Assembly: GCA_051277005.1 (NCBI GenBank) | Contig: JBNMPS010000027.1 | Location: 1 to 23,502 of the forward strand | DNA: 23,502 nt | Source: Dasania sp051277005 | GTDB taxonomy: Bacteria; Pseudomonadota; Gammaproteobacteria; Pseudomonadales; Dasaniaceae | Direction of reading: 5' to 3' | Part shown: in pieces, positions 1-7,867 of the stretch | Layout of the letters: every line of letters starts with the position of its first letter | How positions within the stretch are numbered: the stretch's first letter is position 1 | Notes under the pieces: model-generated | What the model was told of the DNA's origin: nothing | The model's database searches: none | The model's input: only the letters and a program-made list of their open reading frames with translations | Made by a program: the position numbers and the translations under genes

Positions 1-110
1 ATGCCAAAAATGATAGTATCCGACCCTAATTGCCACTGCACAACTTGCTGTCGTGGGCAGACCATTTTTTTTGAATCATTGGTTTATAGAGTAAGGCGCG
101 CCCAAAAGCC

Positions 111-141
111 TACCCCGCGAACGCAGGGAGTACTTTTTTTT
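111..141 (+). terminator. Rho-independent terminator of an upstream gene
   Basis: An imperfect GC-rich stem (TACCCCGCG against CGCAGGGAGTA, with two single-base bulges and a very short loop) is followed directly by eight T residues at 134-141. This is the normal layout of an intrinsic terminator on the plus strand, and it probably ends a gene lying left of the window. Rejecting the open frame at 1-168 is consistent with it. Confidence 0.5.
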
Positions 142-238
142 GGGTGTTTCGAGTCTATCGATCATTGAGTTACGTGCTCTTCACGGAATTTTACAATGCC
201 CATCGCCATAGCAGCAAACATAAAAAGCCCGAAAGCGA

Positions 239-1066
239 TTGCGTCTTTTCAAGCCTTTCTATTCTCATCCAACTATCTTAATTAGGTCTTACGCTGTGTT
301 TAAGTACGCCTCCGATCGATTACCTGTTGCTATTATTATTACGATTAGTCTTGTTGATTTCTGCTTATATTTTTTAGTGGAAAACACTTGGGCATTAGCC
401 GCTTTCTGGCTGGTGATGATCATACCTAAGGGCAAAATCTGCGCATGGAATCACCACCACCAACACATTCCAACCTTTAAGAAAAAACCACTAAACAGGT
501 TTTTGGAATTAATCTATGCGCTGCATACGGGCGTGACAACAAACCTATGGCTGCTACACCATGTGCTAGGGCATCATCATAACTATATGGATCAAACACA
601 GGATGAGAGTCGCTGGCAGCGTAAGTCCGGTAAAATAATGGGCGAAATTGAATACTCCTTAGTAGTGGCAAGTACAGCTTATTTCCGAGGTTTTAAAGTG
701 GGTACGCGCTTTCCTAAAATACAAAAGGCCTTCATCCTTTATACCCTCGTCACTATAGCAGTTTTGACAACTCTGACTTATTTCAAACCAGTAGCAACCT
801 TGTTCTTGTTTATTCTGCCAATGATTAGCGGCTTACTGCTCACCGCCTGGGCAACCTATGAGCATCATGCTGGGTTGAGTACTGACAACGAATTTGAAGC
901 ATCCAGAAATAATCTAAATCGCTTTTATAATATCACCACTGGAAATCTCGGCTACCACACGGCGCATCACCACAAACAAGGCGCGCACTGGTCTTTATTA
1001 CCCGCATTACATGACCAGATCAAAGATAAAATACCCCCGCATTTAATCACCTATGCCGCGCTGTAG
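239..1066 (+). CDS. Membrane fatty acid desaturase
   Basis: Integral-membrane di-iron desaturase of the fatty acid desaturase family, expected to insert a double bond into an acyl chain at the inner membrane. The three histidine clusters of the family are visible: HHHQH at residues 72-76, HHVLGHHH at 107-114 and YHTAHHH at 239-245, with YEHH at 208-210 in addition. Hydrophobic segments lie near residues 30-62 and 165-205. The length, 275 aa, is on the short side for the family. An in-frame TAA at 221 and the lack of any ATG before residue 60 leave TTG at 239 as the best start; its ribosome binding site is weak. It stands alone, and I cannot tell the substrate or the position of desaturation. 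The family is clear, the exact start less so. Confidence 0.82.
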   Translation: MRLFKPFYSHPTILIRSYAVFKYASDRLPVAIIITISLVDFCLYFLVENTWALAAFWLVMIIPKGKICAWNHHHQHIPTFKKKPLNRFLELIYALHTGVTTNLWLLHHVLGHHHNYMDQTQDESRWQRKSGKIMGEIEYSLVVASTAYFRGFKVGTRFPKIQKAFILYTLVTIAVLTTLTYFKPVATLFLFILPMISGLLLTAWATYEHHAGLSTDNEFEASRNNLNRFYNITTGNLGYHTAHHHKQGAHWSLLPALHDQIKDKIPPHLITYAAL

Positions 1067-1096
1067 TTAAGACCGTAGTTAAGACCGTAGTTAAGA
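1063..1096 (+). repeat. 12-bp tandem repeat, almost three copies
   Basis: GTAGTTAAGACC is repeated head to tail at 1063-1074 and 1075-1086, and the first ten bases recur at 1087-1096. The first unit contains the TAG stop of the desaturase gene (1064-1066). Each unit carries a TAG and a TTAAGA. It looks like a replication-slippage product. Confidence 0.85.
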
Positions 1097-1200
1097 CAAG
1101 AGTGCCATCGGTTTCAGCGGCTCTAACGATAATAACGTCAACTATGCTGCCGCCATTAATCCGATCGACTACACCTAAATTGATGATCAATAAAGTTCCA

Positions 1201-1419
1201 CTATCGCGACCGACTCTGCCATTTTTCAACACCCCGCAACATTAATGGCAAGGAGATATAGTTAGTAATCAGCACAGTAATCGCCAGCGAAATAATAGTC
1301 ACCCACACATTGTCCGAACTAATATATTGCGCCACCAGCGGCGGTATGTAGTAGACCGGTGGCAGCAGGGCAATAAAAGTGATTACTGACATGATGTGTA
1401 AATTAGGGGTGGCGCTCAT
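1201..1419 (-). CDS. Small two-helix membrane protein
   Basis: Predicted 72-aa inner-membrane protein with two hydrophobic segments, about residues 10-30 (with PPVYYIPP) and 37-58, ending in a basic tail. The sequence GAGAAAG about 8 bases before the ATG is a good ribosome binding site. It starts 57 bp after the ppnN stop on the same strand, so the two may share a transcript. The second helix faintly recalls the C-terminal membrane segment of some antibiotic-biosynthesis-monooxygenase-like proteins, but no such domain is present here and I do not assign a function. It could be a small stand-alone family of marine gammaproteobacteria. Confidence 0.6.
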   Translation of the reverse strand: MSATPNLHIMSVITFIALLPPVYYIPPLVAQYISSDNVWVTIISLAITVLITNYISLPLMLRGVEKWQSRSR

Positions 1420-1476
1420 AATTGATCTTTCTCTAAAAGCAGATGGCCCGAGGTTTTTTAAAAATTTAGTAAAGGC

Positions 1477-2838
1477 TCAAGCAATAACACGGTAACAGGG
1501 ATTGTACGTTGTTCCCGGTAATTTCATCCGTTGCTGTTTTATAAAACGAGTTAATAACCGGTCCATCGGTTGAGTAATAGCTTTTTCTCCCTCTATTTCA
1601 AAAACCCCATGCTGCTCGATCGCAAGAATACCTTCTTCCTTAACATTACCCGCAACAATACCAGAGAACGCTCTTCTTAAATCAGCGGCTAAAGTGTGAG
1701 CGGGCTGATCTCGGTGTAAGTTCAAGCTTTTCATATTATCGTGGCTAGGGATAAAGGGACGTTGAAAATCGGCGTCTATATGCAGCATCCAATTGAAATG
1801 ATAAGCATCGCCATACTCCTTTCGATAATCTCGGACCTTCGTTTTTGCATTAAACATAATATTAGCCACTACTGCCGCATCATCAATAATGATTTGGTAA
1901 AGGCTTTGTGCCTTTTCTCCAAGGGTGGTGTGTATAAAAGCATCAACCTCGGCATAATAATCAGCTGATGAAGCAGGCCCCGTTAATACAATAGGCAGCG
2001 GTTGCTCGGTATTTTTAGGGTGTAACATAATCCCTAGAAGGTAGAGTAGTTCTTCCATTGTTCCTGCACCGCCGGGAAAAATAATAATACCGTGAGCGCA
2101 ACGGACAAAGGCTTCTAGTCTTTTTTCTATATCGGGCAAAATGACCAGTTCGTTGACAATCGGGTTGGGAGATTCTGCTGCGATAATACCGGGTTCGGTA
2201 AGACCAATATAACGGCCAGCACCGCCGCGCTGCTTGGCACGACCTATGGTGGCTCCCTTCATTGGCCCCTTCATAGCGCCCGGCCCGCAACCAGTGCAGA
2301 CGTCAAGCATCCGCAAGCCTAGTTGGTAGCCTAGGTCTTTGGTGTAATCGTATTCTTCTCTACTGATAGAATGACCGCCCCAGCAGACAATCAGATTAGG
2401 CTCTTGCCCCGCTTGCAGAACGTTGCCATTACGCAACATATGAAACACCATGTCACTGATATCGTGGCTATTGTTGAGATCAAATTGGTTAACTAATTGC
2501 GCACCATGAATAATATCCCTGACTACAGCCGCAAGATGCTCGCGAATCCCTTGTATGATTTCACCGTCGACAAAGGCTTCAGCAGGCGCATTGCTTAGCT
2601 GAAGCTTGATACCGCGCTCTTGCTGTAAAATACGGACATCAAAATCGCGATACTGATCCAATAAGGTTTTACTGTCATCAATCTGGCTGCCGCAATTTAA
2701 TACTGCCAGACAACAATTACGGAAGAGTTTATAGAGGCCGCCCTGATTACTATCTAGAAGGTGGCTGACTTCACTCTTGGACAATAGGCCCATTAGTCCA
2801 CCAAGGGAAAACTCACTGTTGATAAGGTTGTTGCTCAT
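1477..2838 (-). CDS. ppnN: Nucleotide 5'-monophosphate nucleosidase PpnN (YgdH), LOG family
   Basis: Cytoplasmic enzyme that cleaves purine and pyrimidine nucleoside monophosphates into base and ribose 5-phosphate; in E. coli it is controlled by (p)ppGpp. At 453 aa it matches the E. coli protein (454 aa) in length, and the N-terminal part (LYKLFRNCCLAVLN, then RGIKLQL and AFVDG) matches its regulatory domain. The LOG/Rossmann part shows GGHSISR at 154-160, GCGPGAMKGP at 183-192 and the diagnostic PGGAGTMEE at 255-263. The ATG at 2836-2838 is kept because its N-terminus aligns with the family; the ribosome binding site is only moderate. It diverges from the methyltransferase-like gene across about 200 bp and may be followed in the same transcript by the small membrane protein. 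Confidence 0.93.
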   Translation of the reverse strand: MSNNLINSEFSLGGLMGLLSKSEVSHLLDSNQGGLYKLFRNCCLAVLNCGSQIDDSKTLLDQYRDFDVRILQQERGIKLQLSNAPAEAFVDGEIIQGIREHLAAVVRDIIHGAQLVNQFDLNNSHDISDMVFHMLRNGNVLQAGQEPNLIVCWGGHSISREEYDYTKDLGYQLGLRMLDVCTGCGPGAMKGPMKGATIGRAKQRGGAGRYIGLTEPGIIAAESPNPIVNELVILPDIEKRLEAFVRCAHGIIIFPGGAGTMEELLYLLGIMLHPKNTEQPLPIVLTGPASSADYYAEVDAFIHTTLGEKAQSLYQIIIDDAAVVANIMFNAKTKVRDYRKEYGDAYHFNWMLHIDADFQRPFIPSHDNMKSLNLHRDQPAHTLAADLRRAFSGIVAGNVKEEGILAIEQHGVFEIEGEKAITQPMDRLLTRFIKQQRMKLPGTTYNPCYRVIA

Positions 2839-3040
2839 AATGTGGTAACTGCTCTTAGGATCGATGTTTTAAAAGGGTTCTCTTTAAGAATAGTCAAGAT
2901 TGGACTTCCCACACGATTGATAACATTCCGTCACCTCATGTTGAGTTGCTCTCAAACGCCCACTAAAGATGATAAACGCACATCTAAGCCCCTATAAGTT
3001 ACGTATATTATCAAATATACCCTTATTGGTTACACTCATT

Positions 3041-3754
3041 ATGGTTAAAGTTGGATATGTAATTTTAGCACTCTTATTGAGCGCACCCTTGGTAACGGCT
3101 GACCCGCAAACATCTCACTACCAAAGCGTAAAACCTAGTCGTGATGGTATTGGAAAACTTTATATGGGCAGAGAAATCTCACATGTGATGGGTCATTTAG
3201 GCGCTGGCTGGCTCGAGCGACCAGACCGAATTGCTGAAGAAAGAACCGATTTATTACTCTCTAACATGCAACTAAAGCCAGATGATATTATCGCCGATCT
3301 GGGTGCAGGAACCGGCTACTTCACCTTCCCAATGGCCCAGCGTGTCACCCAAGGCCATATAATGGCCGTCGATATTCAAGCTGAAATGCTGGCAATTATT
3401 GAGCACCGTAAGCAGCAAAGTAATATTGCCAACGTCACTTCCGTATTAGCCACCGAAACAAACCCTAACCTTAAGCCCAATAGTATTGATGTTGTTTTGC
3501 TCGTAGACGCCTACCATGAATTTTCTTACCCTCGAGAAGTGATGACCCATATTGCCGCGGCATTGAAAGCCGATGGCCGTGTTGTGCTAGTAGAATACCG
3601 CGGCGAAGACCCCAGTGTACCTATTAAAAAATTACATAAGATGACAGAAAAGCAGGCTCAAAAAGAGATGGCTGCCGTAGGGCTATCGCTAATAAAAACA
3701 GATAGTTATCTACCACAGCAACACGTAATGATTTTTAAAAAGAATAATCAGTAA
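3041..3754 (+). CDS. Exported class I SAM methyltransferase-fold protein
   Basis: Mature Rossmann-fold methyltransferase domain with motif I ADLGAGTGYF at residues 85-94, an acidic residue after strand 2 (VDIQ, D111) and a motif IV-like LLVDAYHEF. Upstream of the domain is MGREISHVMGHLGAGWLERP, typical of a group of methyltransferase-like proteins with signal peptides. The ATG at 3041 gives a compact signal peptide (MVKVGYVILALLLSAPLVTA, cleavage after residue 20); the frame is open to 2969 but the longer start would bury the signal peptide. The protein is 237 aa. Substrate and activity are unknown, and SAM is not expected in the periplasm, so it may act as something other than a methyltransferase. 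It diverges from ppnN. Confidence 0.8.
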   Translation: MVKVGYVILALLLSAPLVTADPQTSHYQSVKPSRDGIGKLYMGREISHVMGHLGAGWLERPDRIAEERTDLLLSNMQLKPDDIIADLGAGTGYFTFPMAQRVTQGHIMAVDIQAEMLAIIEHRKQQSNIANVTSVLATETNPNLKPNSIDVVLLVDAYHEFSYPREVMTHIAAALKADGRVVLVEYRGEDPSVPIKKLHKMTEKQAQKEMAAVGLSLIKTDSYLPQQHVMIFKKNNQ

Positions 3755-3834
3755 TTGGTAAGATGAAGCAAGTATCTTAATCGTATCAGCCTACTTTATA
3801 TTGAACCGTTTAAGTTAATGGGTATCTGTAATAA

Positions 3835-3853
3835 TTAAGATATCGTTAAGATA
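3835..3853 (+). promoter_or_regulatory. Direct-repeat operator candidate (TTAAGATA, 11-bp period)
   Basis: TTAAGATA occurs at 3835-3842 and again at 3846-3853, exactly one helical turn apart, and the inverse TATCTTAA lies upstream at 3773-3780. Tandem half-sites with an 11-bp period just upstream of a -35 region are typical of OmpR/PhoB-type response regulators. The regulator is not identified. Confidence 0.4.
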
Positions 3854-3866
3854 GTGGTTGCATATC

Positions 3867-3893
3867 TGGACAGATTTGTTGGTCGTCTATACA
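3867..3893 (+). promoter_or_regulatory. Weak sigma70-like promoter candidate for the metal-receptor unit
   Basis: TGGACA at 3867-3872 and TATACA at 3888-3893 are separated by 15 bp, shorter than ideal. The tandem TTAAGATA sites end 13 bp upstream of the -35 element, which would suit an activator-dependent promoter with a poor spacer. Confidence 0.3.
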
Positions 3894-3918
3894 ATTGCCA
3901 TCTTATTTACAACAGCTT

Positions 3919-4227
3919 ATGTGTAACACTATGATGTTTGCACCTTTACTTCGCCGCTTCCAGCATGCGCCAAGATTTATTGTCCTGATCGCAGTTTTGC
4001 TGCTGGGTGCTGTGCAGCTAGAGGCAGTACATACGCATGGCCTACATGACGGTATTGAGTGTGCGCTTCATGCCGGGGGCTTCTCTGTTGATGAGGCCGT
4101 GCCCGTTGTTATTGATCCGGCTGCACTTTTTTTATTAACTGATGTTGTTAGTATTGCTGCGACCTTTTTTATTGTCGCAGTCCCCCTCCGTTATTCTGCT
4201 CGAGCACCACCTCTGTTCTCCCAATAG
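3919..4227 (+). CDS. Small His-rich membrane protein preceding a TonB-dependent receptor
   Basis: Protein of about 102 aa with one N-terminal hydrophobic segment (residues 20-34), a short metal-ligand-rich stretch HTHGLHDGIECALH at 38-51, a second hydrophobic segment near 70-90 and a C-terminal RAPP. Small proteins of this layout, similar to DUF2946-type proteins, often stand directly before metal-related TonB-dependent receptors; that is recollection, not a search. It lies 39 bp before the receptor start, so an operon is likely, and a role in handling the receptor's metal is an inference. The start is uncertain: ATG at 3919, 3931 or 3934 are all possible and none has a strong ribosome binding site. 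Confidence 0.6.
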   Translation: MCNTMMFAPLLRRFQHAPRFIVLIAVLLLGAVQLEAVHTHGLHDGIECALHAGGFSVDEAVPVVIDPAALFLLTDVVSIAATFFIVAVPLRYSARAPPLFSQ

Positions 4228-4266
4228 ACCGTTTAATCTTTCGTTTTATTGATTTGGAGAACGTCC

Positions 4267-6423
4267 ATGAAAAAATTCACTGCTAATGCGGTGGTTTTTG
4301 TCTGTGGGAGCTTGATGCTCACCACAACAAACAGCTTTGCTCAAACAACTACTCAGCTTACTAGCGACTCACATGAGGTGCACCCAAAACCGGTGCGCAT
4401 TGACACTATACTAGAGCACACCCTCGTCTCTGTACCTATCCATAAACAGATTTCCAAGACCGCCTTGCCGGTCACCGTGTTAACTGGCGATGAGTTGCGA
4501 TCAGCCGCTACCAGTACCATTGGCGATACGCTGTCTAATAAGCCAGGGTTAGCAAATGCCTCCTTTGGTCCTGCGGTAGGACAGCCCGTTATTCGGGGCC
4601 AGCAAGGGCCGCGAGTGTCGGTGATGCAAAACAGCATTAAGAGTGCCGATGCCTCTAATATTAGTGCTGACCACGCAGTATCTATCGAACCTTTGCTGGC
4701 CGACAGTATTGAAGTTTTACGGGGGCCGGCCACACTCTTGTTTGGCGGCGGTGCAATTGGTGGGGTGGTAAATGTCATCGATAGTCGCATCCCAATGGTG
4801 CGTCGCGAAGAAACCTCCGGTGGTGTTGAATATCGCCACGATGGTGCATCTGATCTCGATGTTACCGCGTTTCGTTTAGATTCTGGTCAAGGGGATTTTG
4901 CCCTTCATATTGACGGTTTATATCGCGAATGGAATAACATAGATATACCAGGTGACGCTATCGATGAAGCGGCACTGGACTCTTTGCATACTGACGAAGA
5001 TCACGAGGAAGAAGAGCGTGAAAATACTCGTGGCTATGTTGATAATACGGGTGGGCGCACGAAAAATTTAACCATTGGTGGAAGCTACTTTTTTGAAAAT
5101 GGTTTGTTCGGGGTTTCAGTGAGCCGTCTGGAAAACAGCTATGGCATTCCTTCTGCAGGCCATGCTCATCACGAAGACGAACTTGCCACTGATGATCTCG
5201 AGACTGAAGAAGAAGGCGGTATTTTATTAGATGTGGAGCAAACACGTTATGACAGCCGTTTAGAACTTGAGGATCCATTAAAAGGTATCCACAGCGTGAA
5301 GTGGTTGATGAGTTATACCGATTATCAGCACAACGAAATAGAGCCTGACGGCCTAGTGGGAACAGCCTTTAAAAACAACACTTGGGAAACTCGTGTTGAA
5401 GTAGCCCATGAGCCGATAGCGGGCTGGCATGGTGTGTTTGGATTACAGTGGCGCCAAGGAGATTTTAGTGCCGTGGGTGAAGAGAGTTTTATTCCGCAGA
5501 CGGATTCAAACGCTTTAGGTTTGTTTGTAGTAGAAGGTTTTGATTATGGCGACTGGACCTACGAACTTGGCTTAAGAGTGGATCAAGACGAACTCAAACC
5601 TGACTCTGACTCGGCCAAAAATGAAAGCTTCACCAGCATCAGCACTTCTGCCTCCGCCTTATGGCAGATCAATGAGCAGTGGCAAGCTTCAGTGGCGTTA
5701 TCGAGCGCCGAGCGAGCGCCGGTCACTGAAGAACTGTATTCCAATGTAGATGCCATGCCGGGTGATGAATTCGTGGTTCATGCGGCGACGCAATCCATTG
5801 AGATCGGTAACCCAAGCCTGGATAGCGAACAATCTTCTAATATTGATATGAAGTTGAGTTGGCAAGGAACGCGAGCCCGTATTGAAACGACAGTCTTTTA
5901 TAATGATTTTAGTGACTTTATTTATTCGCAAAATACCGGTGTGGAGCAGGATGAATTGCCCGTATTGATGTATGAGCAGCAGGATGCCTCGTTTAAAGGC
6001 GTGGAGTTTGAAGCTCACTTTACATTATTGGAACAAACCAACGGACAACTGGAACTCACCGTCTTTGGAGATATTATTCGTGGTGACTTCGACAAGGCTG
6101 GCGACGTGCCTCGTCTTCCTCCTCACCGCTTAGGTGGTAAGCTCAGCTATGTGCAGCGCGACTGGTCAACGTTTATAAGTTTTATGGATGCTGCCAAGCA
6201 AGATAAGCCGGGCTTAAATGAAACAGAAACTGCAGGCTATACCCGTTGGGATTTAGGCGCGGACTATCGCATGTCAGGTGTAAGTGCTGATGATTCGCTG
6301 TTGTTATTTGTAAAAGCTAATAACATTACCGATGAAGAAATTCGCTTGAGCACGTCCTTCTTGCGTAATTTTACGCCAGAAGCAGGCCGCTCTATTGTCG
6401 CCGGTTTACGTTACAGTTTCTAA
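4267..6423 (+). CDS. TonB-dependent outer-membrane receptor, ZnuD-like (probable zinc uptake)
   Basis: 718-aa outer-membrane receptor driven by TonB. Signal peptide at residues 1-25 (ends NSFA), plug domain about 48-172 with VLRGPATLLFGGGAIGGVVNV, then a beta-barrel ending in the terminal aromatic LRYSF. Two extracellular-type stretches are rich in His and acidic residues (HTDEDHEEEERE at 241-252; GHAHHEDE at 298-305 followed by a further acidic run), as in zinc receptors of the ZnuD group. The start is ATG 4267, with GGAGA six bases upstream; an in-frame TTG at 4249 has no support. It follows the His-rich small protein. I find no convincing Zur-type palindrome upstream, so metal choice and regulation are inferred. 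Copper or another metal is possible. Confidence 0.88.
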   Translation: MKKFTANAVVFVCGSLMLTTTNSFAQTTTQLTSDSHEVHPKPVRIDTILEHTLVSVPIHKQISKTALPVTVLTGDELRSAATSTIGDTLSNKPGLANASFGPAVGQPVIRGQQGPRVSVMQNSIKSADASNISADHAVSIEPLLADSIEVLRGPATLLFGGGAIGGVVNVIDSRIPMVRREETSGGVEYRHDGASDLDVTAFRLDSGQGDFALHIDGLYREWNNIDIPGDAIDEAALDSLHTDEDHEEEERENTRGYVDNTGGRTKNLTIGGSYFFENGLFGVSVSRLENSYGIPSAGHAHHEDELATDDLETEEEGGILLDVEQTRYDSRLELEDPLKGIHSVKWLMSYTDYQHNEIEPDGLVGTAFKNNTWETRVEVAHEPIAGWHGVFGLQWRQGDFSAVGEESFIPQTDSNALGLFVVEGFDYGDWTYELGLRVDQDELKPDSDSAKNESFTSISTSASALWQINEQWQASVALSSAERAPVTEELYSNVDAMPGDEFVVHAATQSIEIGNPSLDSEQSSNIDMKLSWQGTRARIETTVFYNDFSDFIYSQNTGVEQDELPVLMYEQQDASFKGVEFEAHFTLLEQTNGQLELTVFGDIIRGDFDKAGDVPRLPPHRLGGKLSYVQRDWSTFISFMDAAKQDKPGLNETETAGYTRWDLGADYRMSGVSADDSLLLFVKANNITDEEIRLSTSFLRNFTPEAGRSIVAGLRYSF

Positions 6424-6437
6424 GCCAGGTGTTAGTG

Positions 6438-6472
6438 GGTTAGCGGCGCATGCACTCGATGCGCCGCTAACC
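6438..6472 (+). terminator. Perfect 14-bp hairpin after the receptor gene
   Basis: GGTTAGCGGCGCAT at 6438-6451 pairs perfectly with ATGCGCCGCTAACC at 6459-6472 around a seven-base loop, 14 bp after the receptor stop. It has no T-run on either side, so it may be a 3' mRNA-stabilising element or a factor-assisted terminator instead of a classic intrinsic one. Confidence 0.55.
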
Positions 6473-6570
6473 AAACTGCCCCCCTTCCCCTCATCCTTAT
6501 CCTGGCAATAAAGCTCTAACTTACTAAATTTAAAACTAACAATGTATGATCCTAGGAAAGGGATTGAACA

Positions 6571-6774
6571 ATGCAGCGGATCAGCTTTTTTTGTAACACT
6601 CACTTCTGTCCAAATACCCTTACCCCTTGTTGGCCGGCTTATTCAAGTATTGTACGCTATCACAAAGATATTGATGCAGTGGTTATTCAACTTTTGAATA
6701 CAAGCAGCGCAAATTCATCGATAACATTTGATATCGTTTATAGCCGTATTGTTAAGATATTGCGTAGGCAATAA
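6571..6774 (+). CDS. Questionable small open frame with a good ribosome binding site
   Basis: A 67-codon frame starts at an ATG preceded by AGGAAAGGG with an 8-base gap, which is why it is listed. The product has four cysteines in the first 20 residues, no signal peptide and a basic end (RIVKILRRQ). I recognise no family, and the composition does not clearly look like a conserved protein. It sits in AT-rich DNA between the receptor and the SOUL gene. Chance occurrence is the more likely explanation. Confidence 0.2.
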   Translation: MQRISFFCNTHFCPNTLTPCWPAYSSIVRYHKDIDAVVIQLLNTSSANSSITFDIVYSRIVKILRRQ

Positions 6775-7074
6775 ACGTATATTGGATAAAAAAATTTAAG
6801 GATTCAAAGCCCTTTTATTCATATTATGATAAAAAAATATGTAAGTTGAAAAAAGGCATTGACCCCACTATTTATTTTTTGGCTACACTTTTCATCGCAA
6901 CAGCAATGGATTTTTTAGTTTCGATGTGAGGGTTCTACGCTTGAATATGGAAAATCGACCACTCACTTTACTTTATTATTGAAGATTCATTGCCCCACAT
7001 TATTGGTCTGTACAAACCTTACATACGTAGACAGGTTATATACATTTTGTTATTTATCTTGTGGTGGCTTGGTT
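6775..7074 (+). other. AT-rich intergenic stretch before the SOUL gene
   Basis: Three hundred bases, clearly AT-richer than the surrounding genes. The only promoter-like pair I see is TTGACC at 6859-6864 and TACACT at 6884-6889, with a long 19-bp spacer. The open frame continues upstream from the SOUL start to 6979 but lacks coding character. No RNA gene or repeat is evident. Confidence 0.4.
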
Positions 7075-7770
7075 ATGTTAATTAAAGCAATAAAGATCCG
7101 ATTGTTTTCTTCAATTGTTTTGATGACGCTGACATTATTGGCAGGAGAAAGCGCAATGAGCTTAGAGCAACCCAATTATGCCGTCATCCATCAGGAAGAT
7201 GGCGTTGAATACCGACTGTACGATCCTTATCTCGTAACTGAAACTGTCGTTGCAAATCAGACTGCCTATAAATCAGCAGCTAATGAAGGGTTCAGGCGAT
7301 TATTCAGTTACATAACCGGCAATAATGAAAACCAATCAGATATTTCGATGACTAAGCCCGTTCAACAAGCACTCAGCAGTAATAAGATCGCCATGACCGC
7401 ACCGGTGGTATATGACCGTCAAGACACAGGCTATCGCATAGCATTTATGCTGCCCTCAAAATATTCCTTAGAGACGGCTCCAGTGCCTTTGGATAAACGC
7501 TTGGTCACTAGAGCTATACCAGCGCGAACTATGGCTGCGCTGCGTTATTCCGGACGCTGGACGCAGAGTAATTTTTTACGCTACCAGCAAGAATTAATAG
7601 AGACATTAAATGGCAGCGAAGTTAGTACATTAGGTAATGTGAAATCAGCTTTTTATAACGCGCCTTTTGTGCCTCCTTTTTTACGCCGCAATGAAGTCAT
7701 GATTGAAGTAGCAAAAATGCCCCGCAGTTACTATCAAATCACCGAAGCTGAGATCGCTCACGCCTATTAA
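7075..7770 (+). CDS. SOUL-family heme-binding protein, exported
   Basis: SOUL/HBP-family protein of 231 aa. Family features are EDGVEYRLYDPYLVTET near the start of the mature protein, the repeated pattern KIAMTAPVVYD, the segment RAIPARTMAALRYSGRW, and a C-terminal APFVPPFLRRNEVMIEV. Known members bind heme or tetrapyrroles, though bacterial ones are poorly characterised. ATG 7075 gives a hydrophobic signal peptide (residues 8-23) with likely cleavage around SAMS, placing it in the periplasm or, if uncleaved, anchored to the inner membrane. GGTGG lies about nine bases upstream. Transcribed alone and convergent with the TetR gene. Heme-related function is inferred from the family only. Confidence 0.85.
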   Translation: MLIKAIKIRLFSSIVLMTLTLLAGESAMSLEQPNYAVIHQEDGVEYRLYDPYLVTETVVANQTAYKSAANEGFRRLFSYITGNNENQSDISMTKPVQQALSSNKIAMTAPVVYDRQDTGYRIAFMLPSKYSLETAPVPLDKRLVTRAIPARTMAALRYSGRWTQSNFLRYQQELIETLNGSEVSTLGNVKSAFYNAPFVPPFLRRNEVMIEVAKMPRSYYQITEAEIAHAY

Positions 7771-7776
7771 GTTTGG

Positions 7777-7802
7777 CCGGAAAGGTTCGCTTGAACCCCC
7801 GG
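7777..7802 (+). terminator. Hairpin between convergent genes
   Basis: CCGG/CCGG and GGTTC/GAACC form a two-part stem with an asymmetric internal loop and a GCTT loop, directly after the SOUL stop and before the end of the convergent TetR gene. There is no T-run. It could slow transcription from both sides. Confidence 0.35.
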
Positions 7803-7867
7803 TGTCATATTCCTTCCAGCGGGGGATAAAGAAGTCGAATAAAGTGTTAATATCCAAAGCCGCGGCT

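Noticed and set aside
1..168. Open frame of 55 codons from the first base of the window, with a Cys cluster (CHCTTCC)
   Set aside because: It runs through a likely intrinsic terminator at 111-141, has no visible upstream context and shows no known family.
1047..1232. Minus-strand 61-codon frame
   Set aside because: Its repeated LTTV motif comes from the 12-bp tandem repeat, and it overlaps the ends of two better genes.
3755..3918. Zur-type operator for the putative zinc receptor
   Set aside because: No palindrome close to the gammaproteobacterial Zur consensus could be found; only the TTAAGATA repeats stand out.
4353..6018. Three long minus-strand frames inside the TonB receptor gene
   Set aside because: They are antisense shadows of a gene with full-length family similarity.
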